DNA from: Nitrococcus sp.
Lineage (GTDB): Bacteria; Pseudomonadota; Gammaproteobacteria; Nitrococcales; Nitrococcaceae
NCBI GenBank assembly: GCA_030452365.1
Contig: JAKDMK010000033.1
Span: forward strand, 1-12,440
DNA: 12,440 nt
Reading direction: 5' to 3'
Of the stretch, positions 6,917 to 12,440 are shown in pieces. Below the pieces are notes generated by a model. The model made no database searches. It was given only the letters and a program-made list of their open reading frames with translations, and was not told the origin of the DNA. Within the stretch, counting starts at the first letter, position 1; every line of letters starts with the position of its first letter. A program made the position numbers and the translations under genes.

Positions 6917-7361
6917 TCATTAGCTCCGCATAGATGGCGCTGGGTATGGGTCGTGGCCGCAGATTCTCACCGTCGATACACACCACTTCGATATCCGCTC
7001 GACATAGAACCCCACCCTTTGCGTTATCGTCCTGCGCGTGCCGGATGTGCTGAGTGAAACGCAAGCCGACGCGGCGGTGGCAGGCTGCCCAGGTATCGAC
7101 TGCCAGCTGGCTATTGAAAAAGGCAGGCATTAGGAAGTCAATTCGCACAGATCGGACCGTAAAGAGAAGACCGAGCTCACGGCGCAGCCAGTCCTGCTCA
7201 AAGCCGATGGCCCGTAGCCACTCGGTGCGAGCCCGCTCCATGAACCGCAGGTAGCTCGTATGATAGACCACGCCGCCACTGTCCGTATCCTCGTAATATA
7301 CCCGGATCGGCCAATGAAAAACACGTGGCTGCCGAGGGGTACAGTTACGTCGTTCATCCAT
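6906..7361 (-). CDS. ybgC: Tol-Pal-associated acyl-CoA thioesterase YbgC
   Basis: YbgC is a cytosolic hotdog-fold thioesterase acting on acyl-CoA, coded at the head of most tol-pal operons; its exact contribution to the Tol system is unsettled. The 151-residue product contains the family block RVYYEDTDSGGVVYHTSYL, where Asp27 matches the catalytic aspartate of the 4-hydroxybenzoyl-CoA thioesterase family, followed by FMERARTEWLR. The frame is open up to 7430, but ATG 7361 is chosen because it gives the normal length and leaves room for the candidate promoter at 7402-7430. It is separated from ruvB here by the glr module and the RNA locus. Confidence 0.93.
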   Translation of the reverse strand: MDERRNCTPRQPRVFHWPIRVYYEDTDSGGVVYHTSYLRFMERARTEWLRAIGFEQDWLRRELGLLFTVRSVRIDFLMPAFFNSQLAVDTWAACHRRVGLRFTQHIRHAQDDNAKGGVLCRADIEVVCIDGENLRPRPIPSAIYAELMNVG

Positions 7362-7401
7362 TCTATCCGCGTTCGTATCCACCACTCTCCAAGCCCGGAC
7401 C

Positions 7402-7430
7402 AATGTAACTATCCGACTGTGCAAGGGCAA
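7402..7430 (-). promoter_or_regulatory. Candidate sigma-70 promoter of the ybgC-tol-pal operon
   Basis: TTGCCC (7430-7425) and TACATT (7407-7402) are 17 nt apart on the minus strand, each matching four of six consensus bases. The expected start near 7395 gives a leader of about 34 nt before the ybgC ATG at 7361. The promoter lies just downstream of the strong terminator at 7460-7496, as expected if the tol operon is insulated from upstream transcription. Confidence 0.45.
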
Positions 7431-7459
7431 CCCATACTCCCCCTGCCAATCAACGTAGA

Positions 7460-7496
7460 AAACCCCCGGGTCGAAGTCACGTCGACCCGGGGGTTT
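7460..7496 (-). terminator. Strong intrinsic terminator upstream of ybgC
   Basis: The arms AAACCCCCGGGTCGA (7460-7474) and TCGACCCGGGGGTTT (7482-7496) are perfectly complementary over 15 bp, with a 7-nt loop (7475-7481). Read on the minus strand the hairpin runs into TTTTC, which supports termination of RNA coming from the glr/sRNA side. On the plus strand only three T follow, but some bidirectional activity is possible given the A-T ends of the stem. Confidence 0.85.
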
Positions 7497-7507
7497 GCCT
7501 CAAGGAA

Positions 7508-7670
7508 AGAAGAAAGCACCTGCAGGCCGGAATGAGGGGGTGACGGGGCTTGCTTAAGCCTACAGGTGCGAAATCATCGTGCGCGGTTGTGCCGATCGAA
7601 GCCCTCTCGCTGTTTTCTATCCACGTACTTTGTACGTGGAGAGCGCGTTTGCGGTGGCTGGCTGCCGTTT
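7508..7670 (-). ncRNA. Candidate sigma-54-dependent small RNA downstream of glrR
   Basis: The sequence shows a sigma-54 promoter at 7697-7681 that predicts +1 at A7670. About 160 nt of structure-rich, ORF-free sequence follow, ending in the hairpin at 7516-7569 with a U-rich tail. Within it CCACGTAC-AAA-GTACGTGG (7639-7621) is a perfect 8-bp hairpin with a three-base loop. GCGCTCTC (7646-7639) can pair with GAGAGGGC (7608-7601) around it with one mismatch. The gene just upstream encodes GlrR, which in enterobacteria activates the sRNAs GlmY and GlmZ from sigma-54 promoters. I do not recognise GlmY, GlmZ, CrcZ or RsmY/Z here. That it is an sRNA, and GlrR-controlled, is inferred from context. 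A short untranslated attenuated transcript is the main alternative. Confidence 0.5.
7509..7569 (-). terminator. Terminator-like hairpin at the 3' end of the candidate sRNA
   Basis: On the minus strand GCACCTGTAGGC (7569-7558) pairs with GCCTGCAGGTGC (7527-7516) through 12 pairs, one of them a U-G wobble, and is followed by TTTCTTCTTT. Read on the plus strand the wobble becomes a C-A mismatch, so the structure favours minus-strand RNA. The 30-nt loop is C-rich. A competing small hairpin (GGCTT-AAGC-AAGCC, 7560-7547) shares three bases with the left arm, so two folds are possible. Confidence 0.65.
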
Positions 7671-7680
7671 AAGATGAATA

Positions 7681-7697
7681 GGCAACTCCTGTGCCGA
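7681..7697 (-). promoter_or_regulatory. Sigma-54 (RpoN) promoter
   Basis: The minus strand reads TCGGCACAGGAGTTGCC: a -24 element CGGCAC and a -12 element TTGCC separated by five bases, with the invariant GG (7695-7694) and GC (7683-7682) exactly ten bases apart. It differs from the TGGCAC-N5-TTGC consensus at one position. The predicted start is A7670. There is no coding sequence directly downstream, so it should drive the candidate small RNA. Confidence 0.6.
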
Positions 7698-7716
7698 TTG
7701 ACAATAAACCGCGTTA

Positions 7717-7729
7717 AATCATCTGAATA
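7717..7729 (+). promoter_or_regulatory. Possible IHF site between activator site and sigma-54 promoter
   Basis: AATCATCTGAATA matches the IHF consensus WATCAANNNNTTR at all but two defined positions and lies about 53 bp upstream of the predicted start, between the activator site and the promoter, where IHF normally bends DNA at sigma-54 promoters. It borders an AT-rich imperfect inverted repeat (CTGAATACC at 7723-7731, GGTATTTATTCAG at 7742-7754). The match alone is weak. Confidence 0.25.
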
Positions 7730-7772
7730 CCTTTTTTGTTCGGTATTTATTCAGTCCCTTGTCACGCAAAAT

Positions 7773-7790
7773 CGTCGTTGAACAGCGACA
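7773..7790. promoter_or_regulatory. Candidate GlrR upstream activating site
   Basis: CGTC-N10-GACA on the plus strand (TGTC-N10-GACG on the minus strand) matches the TGTC-N10-GACA motif described for GlrR at enterobacterial glmY/glmZ promoters with one mismatch. It is centred about 112 bp upstream of the predicted sigma-54 start, a typical enhancer distance. Half-sites TTGTCA lie nearby at 7759-7764 and 7814-7819, and on the other strand at 7698-7703. The link to GlrR is inferred. Confidence 0.4.
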
Positions 7791-8104
7791 GACCGTTGCC
7801 TTCCTGGCTGAATCTTGTCATTCCCCGGTTCGGCCGCTTGCCATAGCTTACCCGCGTTATGGACGGCTGAACACGTTTTTCTCCCTCACAATGTGCCATG
7901 ATCGGCAACCTACCGGGCTTGAACGCACATTACTAAAAAATGTACTGGGATAGCCAGAGGCGGGTGCAACCCTTGTCTCTACGTCGCTATTCGGCGACGG
8001 CAAGGCCTGATATGACGGCCATACCGCTTGCTCTTACGAGCTCTCGTCTCGTCACTGAACGGCAACGCAGCGATTGCAAGGCAACGGGTGTGTTGTCCCC
8101 GTTA
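7791..8104. other. Intergenic stretch after glrR, no convincing gene
   Basis: Between the glrR stop and the activator site I see no recognisable protein gene. Small hairpins occur on the minus strand: AACGGG/CCCGTT directly after glrR (8103-8082), GCTC-GTAA-GAGC near 8042-8031, CGTCGC/GCGACG (8000-7983) and a 7-bp stem around 7925-7945. None has a U-tract, so no clear glrR terminator is seen. A 45-codon minus-strand ORF (7899-7762) is noted but not accepted. Confidence 0.5.
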
Positions 8105-9463
8105 CTAACGCGCCTGCTTGAAGATGCCAGGATTGAGCTCGTGCCGATTGAGCAGTTTATAGAATTCGGTACGATTCCTCTTTGCCAGTCGCGCTGCGCG
8201 GCTGACATTGCCTCCAGTAATTTGTAGTAGTTTGACTAGATAGCCGCGCTCGAAGTCGCGGCGGGCATCGGCGAACGGGGGTAGCCCCGAAGTATTCCCC
8301 CGCAAGGCTTGCTGTACCAGATCATAGGAGATGATCGGCGTGGTGGACAAGATAGTCACCTGCTCCATTACGTTGTAGAGCTGGCGAATATTCCCTGGCC
8401 ACTGTGCGCTGACCAGGTGTTCCATGGCCTCCTGTGACAAGCCCTTGAGATTCTTTGCGTACTTTTGCGCCAACTGATGAAGGAAGTGATTGGCCAGCAC
8501 GGGCACATCCTCCCGGCGTTCCGAGAGCGACGGTAGCGATAAGCTGACTACGTTGAGGCGGTAGTAGAGATCCTCGCGAAAACGACCCTCGGTCATCTCC
8601 TCTTCCAGATCACGATGGGTGGCGGAGATGATCCGCACATTGACGGGTAGGCTCTGGGTGTGGCCGACGGGCCGTACCAGATGCTCCTGTAGCACTCGCA
8701 ACAGTTTGACCTGGAGCGCGAGCGGCATATCGCCGATTTCGTCAAGAAAAAGCGTACCGCCGTCGGCGGCTTTGAATAGCCCGTCATGGTCCTGATTAGC
8801 GCCTGTAAAGGCGCCTTTTTTATGGCCAAAGAGCTCAGATTCCAGCAGCGGCTCGGGTATCGCACCGCAGTTGACGGCGATGAAAGCCCGTTTGCTGCGA
8901 CCGCTCGTGTTGTGAATCGCCTTCGCCAACAGCTCTTTGCCGGTGCCGCTCTCACCCTGTATGAATACGCTGGCCTCACTCGGGGCGATCATCTTCGCGC
9001 GCCGCAGGACATCCTCGATCAAGGGACTGCGGCTGATGATCTCGGCGCGCCAGCTATTGTTCTGCGTAGCCATGCCGGCTGGCTCCACGACGCCTGAAAG
9101 ACGTAAGGCGCTCTCTACCTGTTCCAATAACGCTGCAGACTCGAACGGTTTGGTGACGAAACCGAAGACACCGTTTTTTGTCGCCTCCACGGCATCCGGA
9201 ATAGAGCCGTGGGCGGTGAGGATGATCACTGGCAGGGTCGGGTGCTGCTTGCGCAAGTTCTCGAACAGCGTCATACCGTCCATATTGTCCATGCGCAGAT
9301 CCGTGATCACCACGTGCGGCCTGACGGCTGCAAAGTTCGCTAGCGCTTCCTCACCGCTTTGGGCGGTCGCAACCTCGTAGCCATTGGATTTAAGCCGAAT
9401 CGACAGCAGGCGCAGCACCCCCGGATCGTCGTCGACCACCAGGATACGGTAGTCTGTGGCCAT
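8105..9463 (-). CDS. glrR: Sigma-54-dependent response regulator GlrR (QseF)
   Basis: GlrR is the DNA-binding partner of GlrK and activates RpoN promoters when phosphorylated. The 452-residue product (E. coli 444) has a receiver domain with phospho-acceptor Asp55 in [13 protein letters not shown] and Lys105 in TKP. The AAA+ domain has Walker A GESGTGKE (170-177), the sigma-54-contacting GAFTGA loop (217-222) and Walker B GGTLFLDE (235-242). The Fis-type helix-turn-helix at the C-terminus ends in [26 protein letters not shown], very close to E. coli GlrR. ATG 9463 is preferred because the GGAG at 9479-9476 cannot serve the GTG at 9475, which it abuts. The gene follows qseG after 76 nt and precedes the sigma-54 promoter/sRNA locus. 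Confidence 0.95.
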   Translation of the reverse strand: MATDYRILVVDDDPGVLRLLSIRLKSNGYEVATAQSGEEALANFAAVRPHVVITDLRMDNMDGMTLFENLRKQHPTLPVIILTAHGSIPDAVEATKNGVFGFVTKPFESAALLEQVESALRLSGVVEPAGMATQNNSWRAEIISRSPLIEDVLRRAKMIAPSEASVFIQGESGTGKELLAKAIHNTSGRSKRAFIAVNCGAIPEPLLESELFGHKKGAFTGANQDHDGLFKAADGGTLFLDEIGDMPLALQVKLLRVLQEHLVRPVGHTQSLPVNVRIISATHRDLEEEMTEGRFREDLYYRLNVVSLSLPSLSERREDVPVLANHFLHQLAQKYAKNLKGLSQEAMEHLVSAQWPGNIRQLYNVMEQVTILSTTPIISYDLVQQALRGNTSGLPPFADARRDFERGYLVKLLQITGGNVSRAARLAKRNRTEFYKLLNRHELNPGIFKQAR

Positions 9464-9494
9464 GTTATTTTTCACTCCATCAATGCTTACGGCT

Positions 9495-9535
9495 TGTTGA
9501 CACTTGCCACGACGCCTCCGTGGTGAGTATCAACA
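9495..9535 (-). other. Long hairpin between qseG and glrR
   Basis: On the minus strand TGTTGATACT (9535-9526) pairs with AGTGTCAACA (9504-9495) over 10 bp with one U-G wobble. After a CA/CA internal loop CCACG (9523-9519) pairs with CGTGG (9511-9507) around a 7-nt loop. The wobble would be a C-A mismatch on the plus strand, so selection on the glr mRNA is likely. No U-tract follows. A role in mRNA processing or stability, or in setting the qseG/glrR expression ratio, is possible. Confidence 0.6.
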
Positions 9536-9539
9536 GGCC

Positions 9540-10097
9540 CTAGTGCTCATTACGCTGCTGAATGCTTTGCTCAATGGCCTTTAGACCTTCGAGCTGCTTG
9601 TGCAACTTTTTATTCTCGTCCTGCAGCGCCCTGAGCTTGTGGTGGTAATTGCTTGTCTCGGATTGCGCGCGGCTTGCCGCCCTGCGTGCCTCGATCAGGT
9701 CTCGCAGCAAAAGCGCAAGCTTGCCCTCCGGCGAGTATCGGGTGAATACATCATATAGACAAATGCCCAATATGGCTCCGGCACTGGGGTCGCTTTCTTT
9801 GGCTGATAACTGACTGAGTATCATAGCAGATTTCAACCGCGCCGTACCGCAACCATACTCTTTTAAATCGCCTTGGAGCTGAGCGAGGAGGGTTCTCAGC
9901 CGGTCCTCGCCGAGCCCGTTGAGAGTTCTATAATAGCTCAGAAGCTCGGCAATCTGTCTTGCTTGGGAGTGCGTAAGCTCGACTGCATCATGTGTTCCGA
10001 CGCCGCTCGCAGCCCCGCCGTTGCTGATTGGAAAATACCGACAGCCCGTTACCAGCAAGAGAACGAGCGGGATCAACGTGAGCCGCATTTTGCGCAT
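9540..10097 (-). CDS. qseG: QseG-like outer-membrane lipoprotein
   Basis: The 185-residue product starts with a short lipoprotein signal whose lipobox ends in VTGC, giving lipidated Cys19 followed by Arg, so outer-membrane sorting is expected. The mature part is largely helical: a segment with AVELTHSQARQIAELLSYYRTL (about 38-59), a Cys-containing middle, and a C-terminal coiled coil (about 140-185, RALQDENKKLHKQLEGLKAIEQ). Sequence identity to enterobacterial QseG is not something I can verify by eye; the assignment rests on lipoprotein character, size and its place between glrK and glrR. In E. coli QseG activates the kinase QseE/GlrK. ATG 10097 (MRKMRL) is used; an ATG at 10088 is also possible. 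It lies 52 nt after glrK. Confidence 0.75.
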   Translation of the reverse strand: MRKMRLTLIPLVLLLVTGCRYFPISNGGAASGVGTHDAVELTHSQARQIAELLSYYRTLNGLGEDRLRTLLAQLQGDLKEYGCGTARLKSAMILSQLSAKESDPSAGAILGICLYDVFTRYSPEGKLALLLRDLIEARRAASRAQSETSNYHHKLRALQDENKKLHKQLEGLKAIEQSIQQRNEH

Positions 10098-10149
10098 GCA
10101 TGAAAGCCTGTGGTGACGCTTTTGATCGTATGATGTTCGTTTTCGCTAT

Positions 10150-11607
10150 TCAGTTGACGGCCACCAGCCGCGGTACCGCACGGCGCGGCAGCATGACCCG
10201 CATGCGCGCGCCCCGGCCCTGTGTCTCAAGAACGTCAATGCGTCCATCGTGTGCCAGCACATACTCTCGGGCGATGGACAGCCCGAGCCCTGAGCCCTTG
10301 ACGTAGCTCTTGGGCTGGATCGCACCTTGGAAGAAGGCTTCGAATATCTTATCGCGTTCCGCGACGGCGATGCCCGGACCTTGATCGGTGATGTCCAGCA
10401 CGGCGGCGTTTTCCATCTGCAGCGTGTGGATTGTGAGCACACCGTGCGAGGGTGAGAATTTGATTGCATTAGAGAGCAGGTTATCCACCACGGTTTGCAG
10501 CTTTCCCCGATCGCCAATGAGCTGGCACTCGGCTAGCTTGGTTCTCACCTGCAGCGATTTTGCTTTAACTGCCGCCTTATGGTTCTGCAGCACGCTTTCG
10601 ATGAGCACGTTCATGTCCACCCGGGCGAGGTTGAGCGCGGGACGGTGCGCTTGCATACGGGAGAAATCGAGCAGATCCTCGATCAGCGTCTGCAGGCGGC
10701 GCCCGCTTTCGTGGAGAATCTGAGTGATTTCACGCTGTTCACTGTTTAGCGCGCCAACTATTTCTTCCCCTAGCAGAGCCGTGCTCTCCCGGATGGTGGT
10801 AAGTGGTGTCTTGAGCTCATGCGAGACGTGACGCAGGAAGCGTGTCTTCTCACTCTCGAGCTCGATCAAGCGACGGCGCAGCCATTCGAGGCGTTCGCCC
10901 AGGGCATGTAAATCCTGCGGTCCCGAAACCTCAATAGCCGTAGCGAAGCGGCCATCGCCGAGCTGGCGGATTGCGTTGTCCACTTGGCGCACGGGTCGCG
11001 AGATCAGCACGGTGAAGATCGCCGTCGAGATAAGGGTCAGCGGAATAAGCGCGATGGCCAGCCAGAACAACACTCGCTGAGCCATCGCGGCTGTCTGCTG
11101 CATAACGTGCACCTCGTGATCGATCTGCCGGTTGCTACCCCTGCTGATCTGATCGGCGAGCTTGTGCAGTGCGATGAAGATATCCACGACCTCCTTCTGC
11201 GTCACCCTCTGGCGCACGTTGTGATCCGACAGGCGCTGAAACAGTTCCGCTTCCTGCTCTCCGATGGCACGGATGTGGCCGCGCTGTGGTGCTGCAGCAG
11301 TGACATCGCTCAGGCGGTTGACGATGGACTGAAACTCGCGGTGGGTTTGCTGGTAAACTTTGAGCAGCGATCTGTCGCCCAGCAACAAATACTGTCGCGC
11401 CGCTCGCTCCATCGCGGTGAGCGCCTCCGCTAGGCTGCGGCTGCCTTGGATTGCTTGGGCCGCATTGTAGACTGCAGTCTGGGCCTGCTCAGAGAGTCGG
11501 TCAACGTATAGCCCGGCGTAGGCCAAGGCCAAGAAAAGCGGCAATGATACGACCCCAAAGCCATACAGAATCAATGTCAGCGTGGATCTGGGGTGAAATA
11601 GCTTCAT
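10150..11607 (-). CDS. glrK: Sensor histidine kinase GlrK (QseE)
   Basis: GlrK is the inner-membrane sensor that phosphorylates GlrR, responding in enterobacteria to envelope-related signals. The 485-residue product (E. coli 475) has two membrane helices (about 11-32 and 178-202) around a helical periplasmic domain, then a HAMP linker from about 203. The dimerisation domain has His263 in FLRHVSHELKTPLTTIRES, nearly identical to E. coli GlrK. The ATPase domain has an N box NLLSNAIKFSP (376-386), G1 DQGPGI (408-413), an F box and G2 GSGLGLSIA (438-446). The frame stays open into ruvB, but ATG 11607 gives a proper first membrane helix. It starts 16 nt after the ruvB stop, so co-transcription with ruvB is likely. 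Confidence 0.93.
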   Translation of the reverse strand: MKLFHPRSTLTLILYGFGVVSLPLFLALAYAGLYVDRLSEQAQTAVYNAAQAIQGSRSLAEALTAMERAARQYLLLGDRSLLKVYQQTHREFQSIVNRLSDVTAAAPQRGHIRAIGEQEAELFQRLSDHNVRQRVTQKEVVDIFIALHKLADQISRGSNRQIDHEVHVMQQTAAMAQRVLFWLAIALIPLTLISTAIFTVLISRPVRQVDNAIRQLGDGRFATAIEVSGPQDLHALGERLEWLRRRLIELESEKTRFLRHVSHELKTPLTTIRESTALLGEEIVGALNSEQREITQILHESGRRLQTLIEDLLDFSRMQAHRPALNLARVDMNVLIESVLQNHKAAVKAKSLQVRTKLAECQLIGDRGKLQTVVDNLLSNAIKFSPSHGVLTIHTLQMENAAVLDITDQGPGIAVAERDKIFEAFFQGAIQPKSYVKGSGLGLSIAREYVLAHDGRIDVLETQGRGARMRVMLPRRAVPRLVAVN

Positions 11608-11623
11608 TGCGCCCACGACGTTC

Positions 11624-12440
11624 TCAGGCGTCGTCGAACAGATCCAGCATCGAGTCGTGCATCCGCGCAGGTGGCGCATAGCCAAAATGCACGTAAGCGT
11701 TGCGCGTCGCCATGCGCCCTCGCGCCGTGCGCTTTATAAACCCCTGCTGGATCAGATAAGGCTCGAGCACGTCCTCGATGGTGCCGCGTTCCTCACCGAT
11801 CGCCGCCGCTAGGTTGTCCAACCCGACCGGTCCGCCGTCGAATTTCTCGATTATGGTCAGTAGCAGGCGACGATCCTGGACGTCGAAGCCATTGCCGTCC
11901 ACGTTAAGCAGGTTCATTGCGGCCTTTGCTACTTCCAGCGTGATTTGCCCGTCTGCCTTGACCTCGGCGAAATCCCGCACGCGGCGCAGCAGGCGGTTAG
12001 CAATTCTGGGGGTTCCGCGCGCGCGCTGCGCGATTTCTAACGCCCCGGCATTATCCAGAGCCAACGCCAAGAGGCTCGCGGAGCGGTGCACAATGGCTGC
12101 GAGATCCTCTACACAATAGTACTCGAGGCGCTGCACAATGCCGAAGCGATCCCGCAGGGGAGAGGTGAGCAAGCCCGCTCGAGTCGTAGCGCCCACCAGA
12201 GTGAATGGCGGCAGATCAAGCTTAATGGAGCGTGCCGCTGGTCCCTGGCCGATCAGGATATCGATTTTGAAGTCCTCCATCGCTGGGTAGAGAACTTCCT
12301 CTATGACGGGTGAGAGTCGATGGATTTCGTCGATAAATAATACATCTTGCGCTTCGAGGTTGGTCAACAGCGCCGCCAGATCCCCTGGTTTATCCAGCAC
12401 CGGCCCCGATGTTTGGCGTAGCCCCACCGCCAGCTCGTGC
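11624..12440 (-). CDS. ruvB: Holliday junction helicase motor RuvB (partial, N-terminus beyond window)
   Basis: RuvB is the AAA+ hexameric motor that drives Holliday-junction branch migration with RuvA and RuvC. The last 271 codons are visible; the frame is open to the right edge ([15 protein letters not shown]), so the start and the Walker A loop lie outside. Visible elements are Walker [10 protein letters not shown], sensor 1 GATTRAG, the arginine-finger segment LRDRFG, the lid/C-terminal helical domain ([19 protein letters not shown]), and the DNA-binding winged helix ([31 protein letters not shown]) with the conserved TARGRMAT. The tail after AYVHFG is slightly extended. Normally ybgC follows ruvB in this type of cluster; here glrK does. 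Confidence 0.97.
   Translation of the reverse strand, partial: HELAVGLRQTSGPVLDKPGDLAALLTNLEAQDVLFIDEIHRLSPVIEEVLYPAMEDFKIDILIGQGPAARSIKLDLPPFTLVGATTRAGLLTSPLRDRFGIVQRLEYYCVEDLAAIVHRSASLLALALDNAGALEIAQRARGTPRIANRLLRRVRDFAEVKADGQITLEVAKAAMNLLNVDGNGFDVQDRRLLLTIIEKFDGGPVGLDNLAAAIGEERGTIEDVLEPYLIQQGFIKRTARGRMATRNAYVHFGYAPPARMHDSMLDLFDDA

Noticed and set aside
7582..7600. Sigma-54-like CGGCACAACCGCGCAC inside the sRNA
   Set aside because: The base pair ten nt after GG is CA, not GC; not a valid -12 element.
7881..7900. Second sigma-54-like motif (TGGCACATTGTGAGGG, minus strand)
   Set aside because: It has a good -24 half but GG instead of GC at the -12 position, so the spacing rule fails.
7260..7953. 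Plus-strand ORFs in the glrR-ybgC gap
   Set aside because: They run through terminator hairpins and regulatory sites, have no recognisable motif and lack convincing ribosome sites.
1..12440. CRISPR arrays, insertion sequences, rRNA genes
   Set aside because: No regularly spaced repeats, transposase motifs or rRNA-like sequence were seen.

Overview
The window looks like a chromosomal segment of a gammaproteobacterium with moderately high GC. Proteins and gene order (ruvB, ybgC-tolQRAB-pal-cpoB-queE-queC-tRNA-Lys) match the arrangement known from Pseudomonas and other non-enteric gammaproteobacteria. The genus cannot be fixed from the sequence alone. Every confidently recognised gene is on the minus strand, so transcription runs from the right edge towards the left.

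Right part (12440 to 8105): the C-terminal four-fifths of RuvB is followed 16 nt later by a complete glrK-qseG-glrR (qseE-qseG-qseF) set: an envelope-stress sensor kinase, a small lipoprotein and a sigma-54-dependent response regulator. This module separates ruvB from ybgC, which are usually adjacent in this cluster.

Middle (8104 to 7362): a 743-nt gap with no convincing protein gene but dense regulatory structure, all readable on the minus strand. It has a GlrR-type TGTC-N10-GACA site with one mismatch, an AT-rich segment with an IHF-like match, a sigma-54 promoter (CGGCAC-N5-TTGCC), about 160 nt of hairpin-rich sequence ending in a terminator-like hairpin plus U-rich tract, a second very strong terminator, and a sigma-70-like promoter in front of ybgC. 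I read this as an undescribed small RNA, probably controlled by the GlrR encoded just upstream. In enterobacteria GlrR controls the sRNAs GlmY/GlmZ from sigma-54 promoters, and I see no obvious GlmY/GlmZ sequence here. This is the most interesting part of the window.

Left-centre (7361 to 2048): the Tol-Pal envelope system, ybgC-tolQ-tolR-tolA-tolB-pal-cpoB, with overlaps or short gaps that point to one operon. It builds the TolQRA inner-membrane motor, periplasmic TolB and CpoB, and the outer-membrane lipoprotein Pal. queE and queC (preQ0/queuosine synthesis) follow, then tRNA-Lys(UUU) with an encoded CCA.

Left edge (1 to 486): beyond the tRNA 3' end the character changes. There are small overlapping plus-strand ORFs of unknown function running towards the tRNA, a nested inverted repeat, a tandem 11-bp direct repeat and a possible terminator. 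This fits the edge of an integrated element at tRNA-Lys. The queC-linked tRNA-Lys is a known integration site of PAPI-1/pKLC102-type elements in Pseudomonas. No integrase gene is visible, so the element remains an inference.
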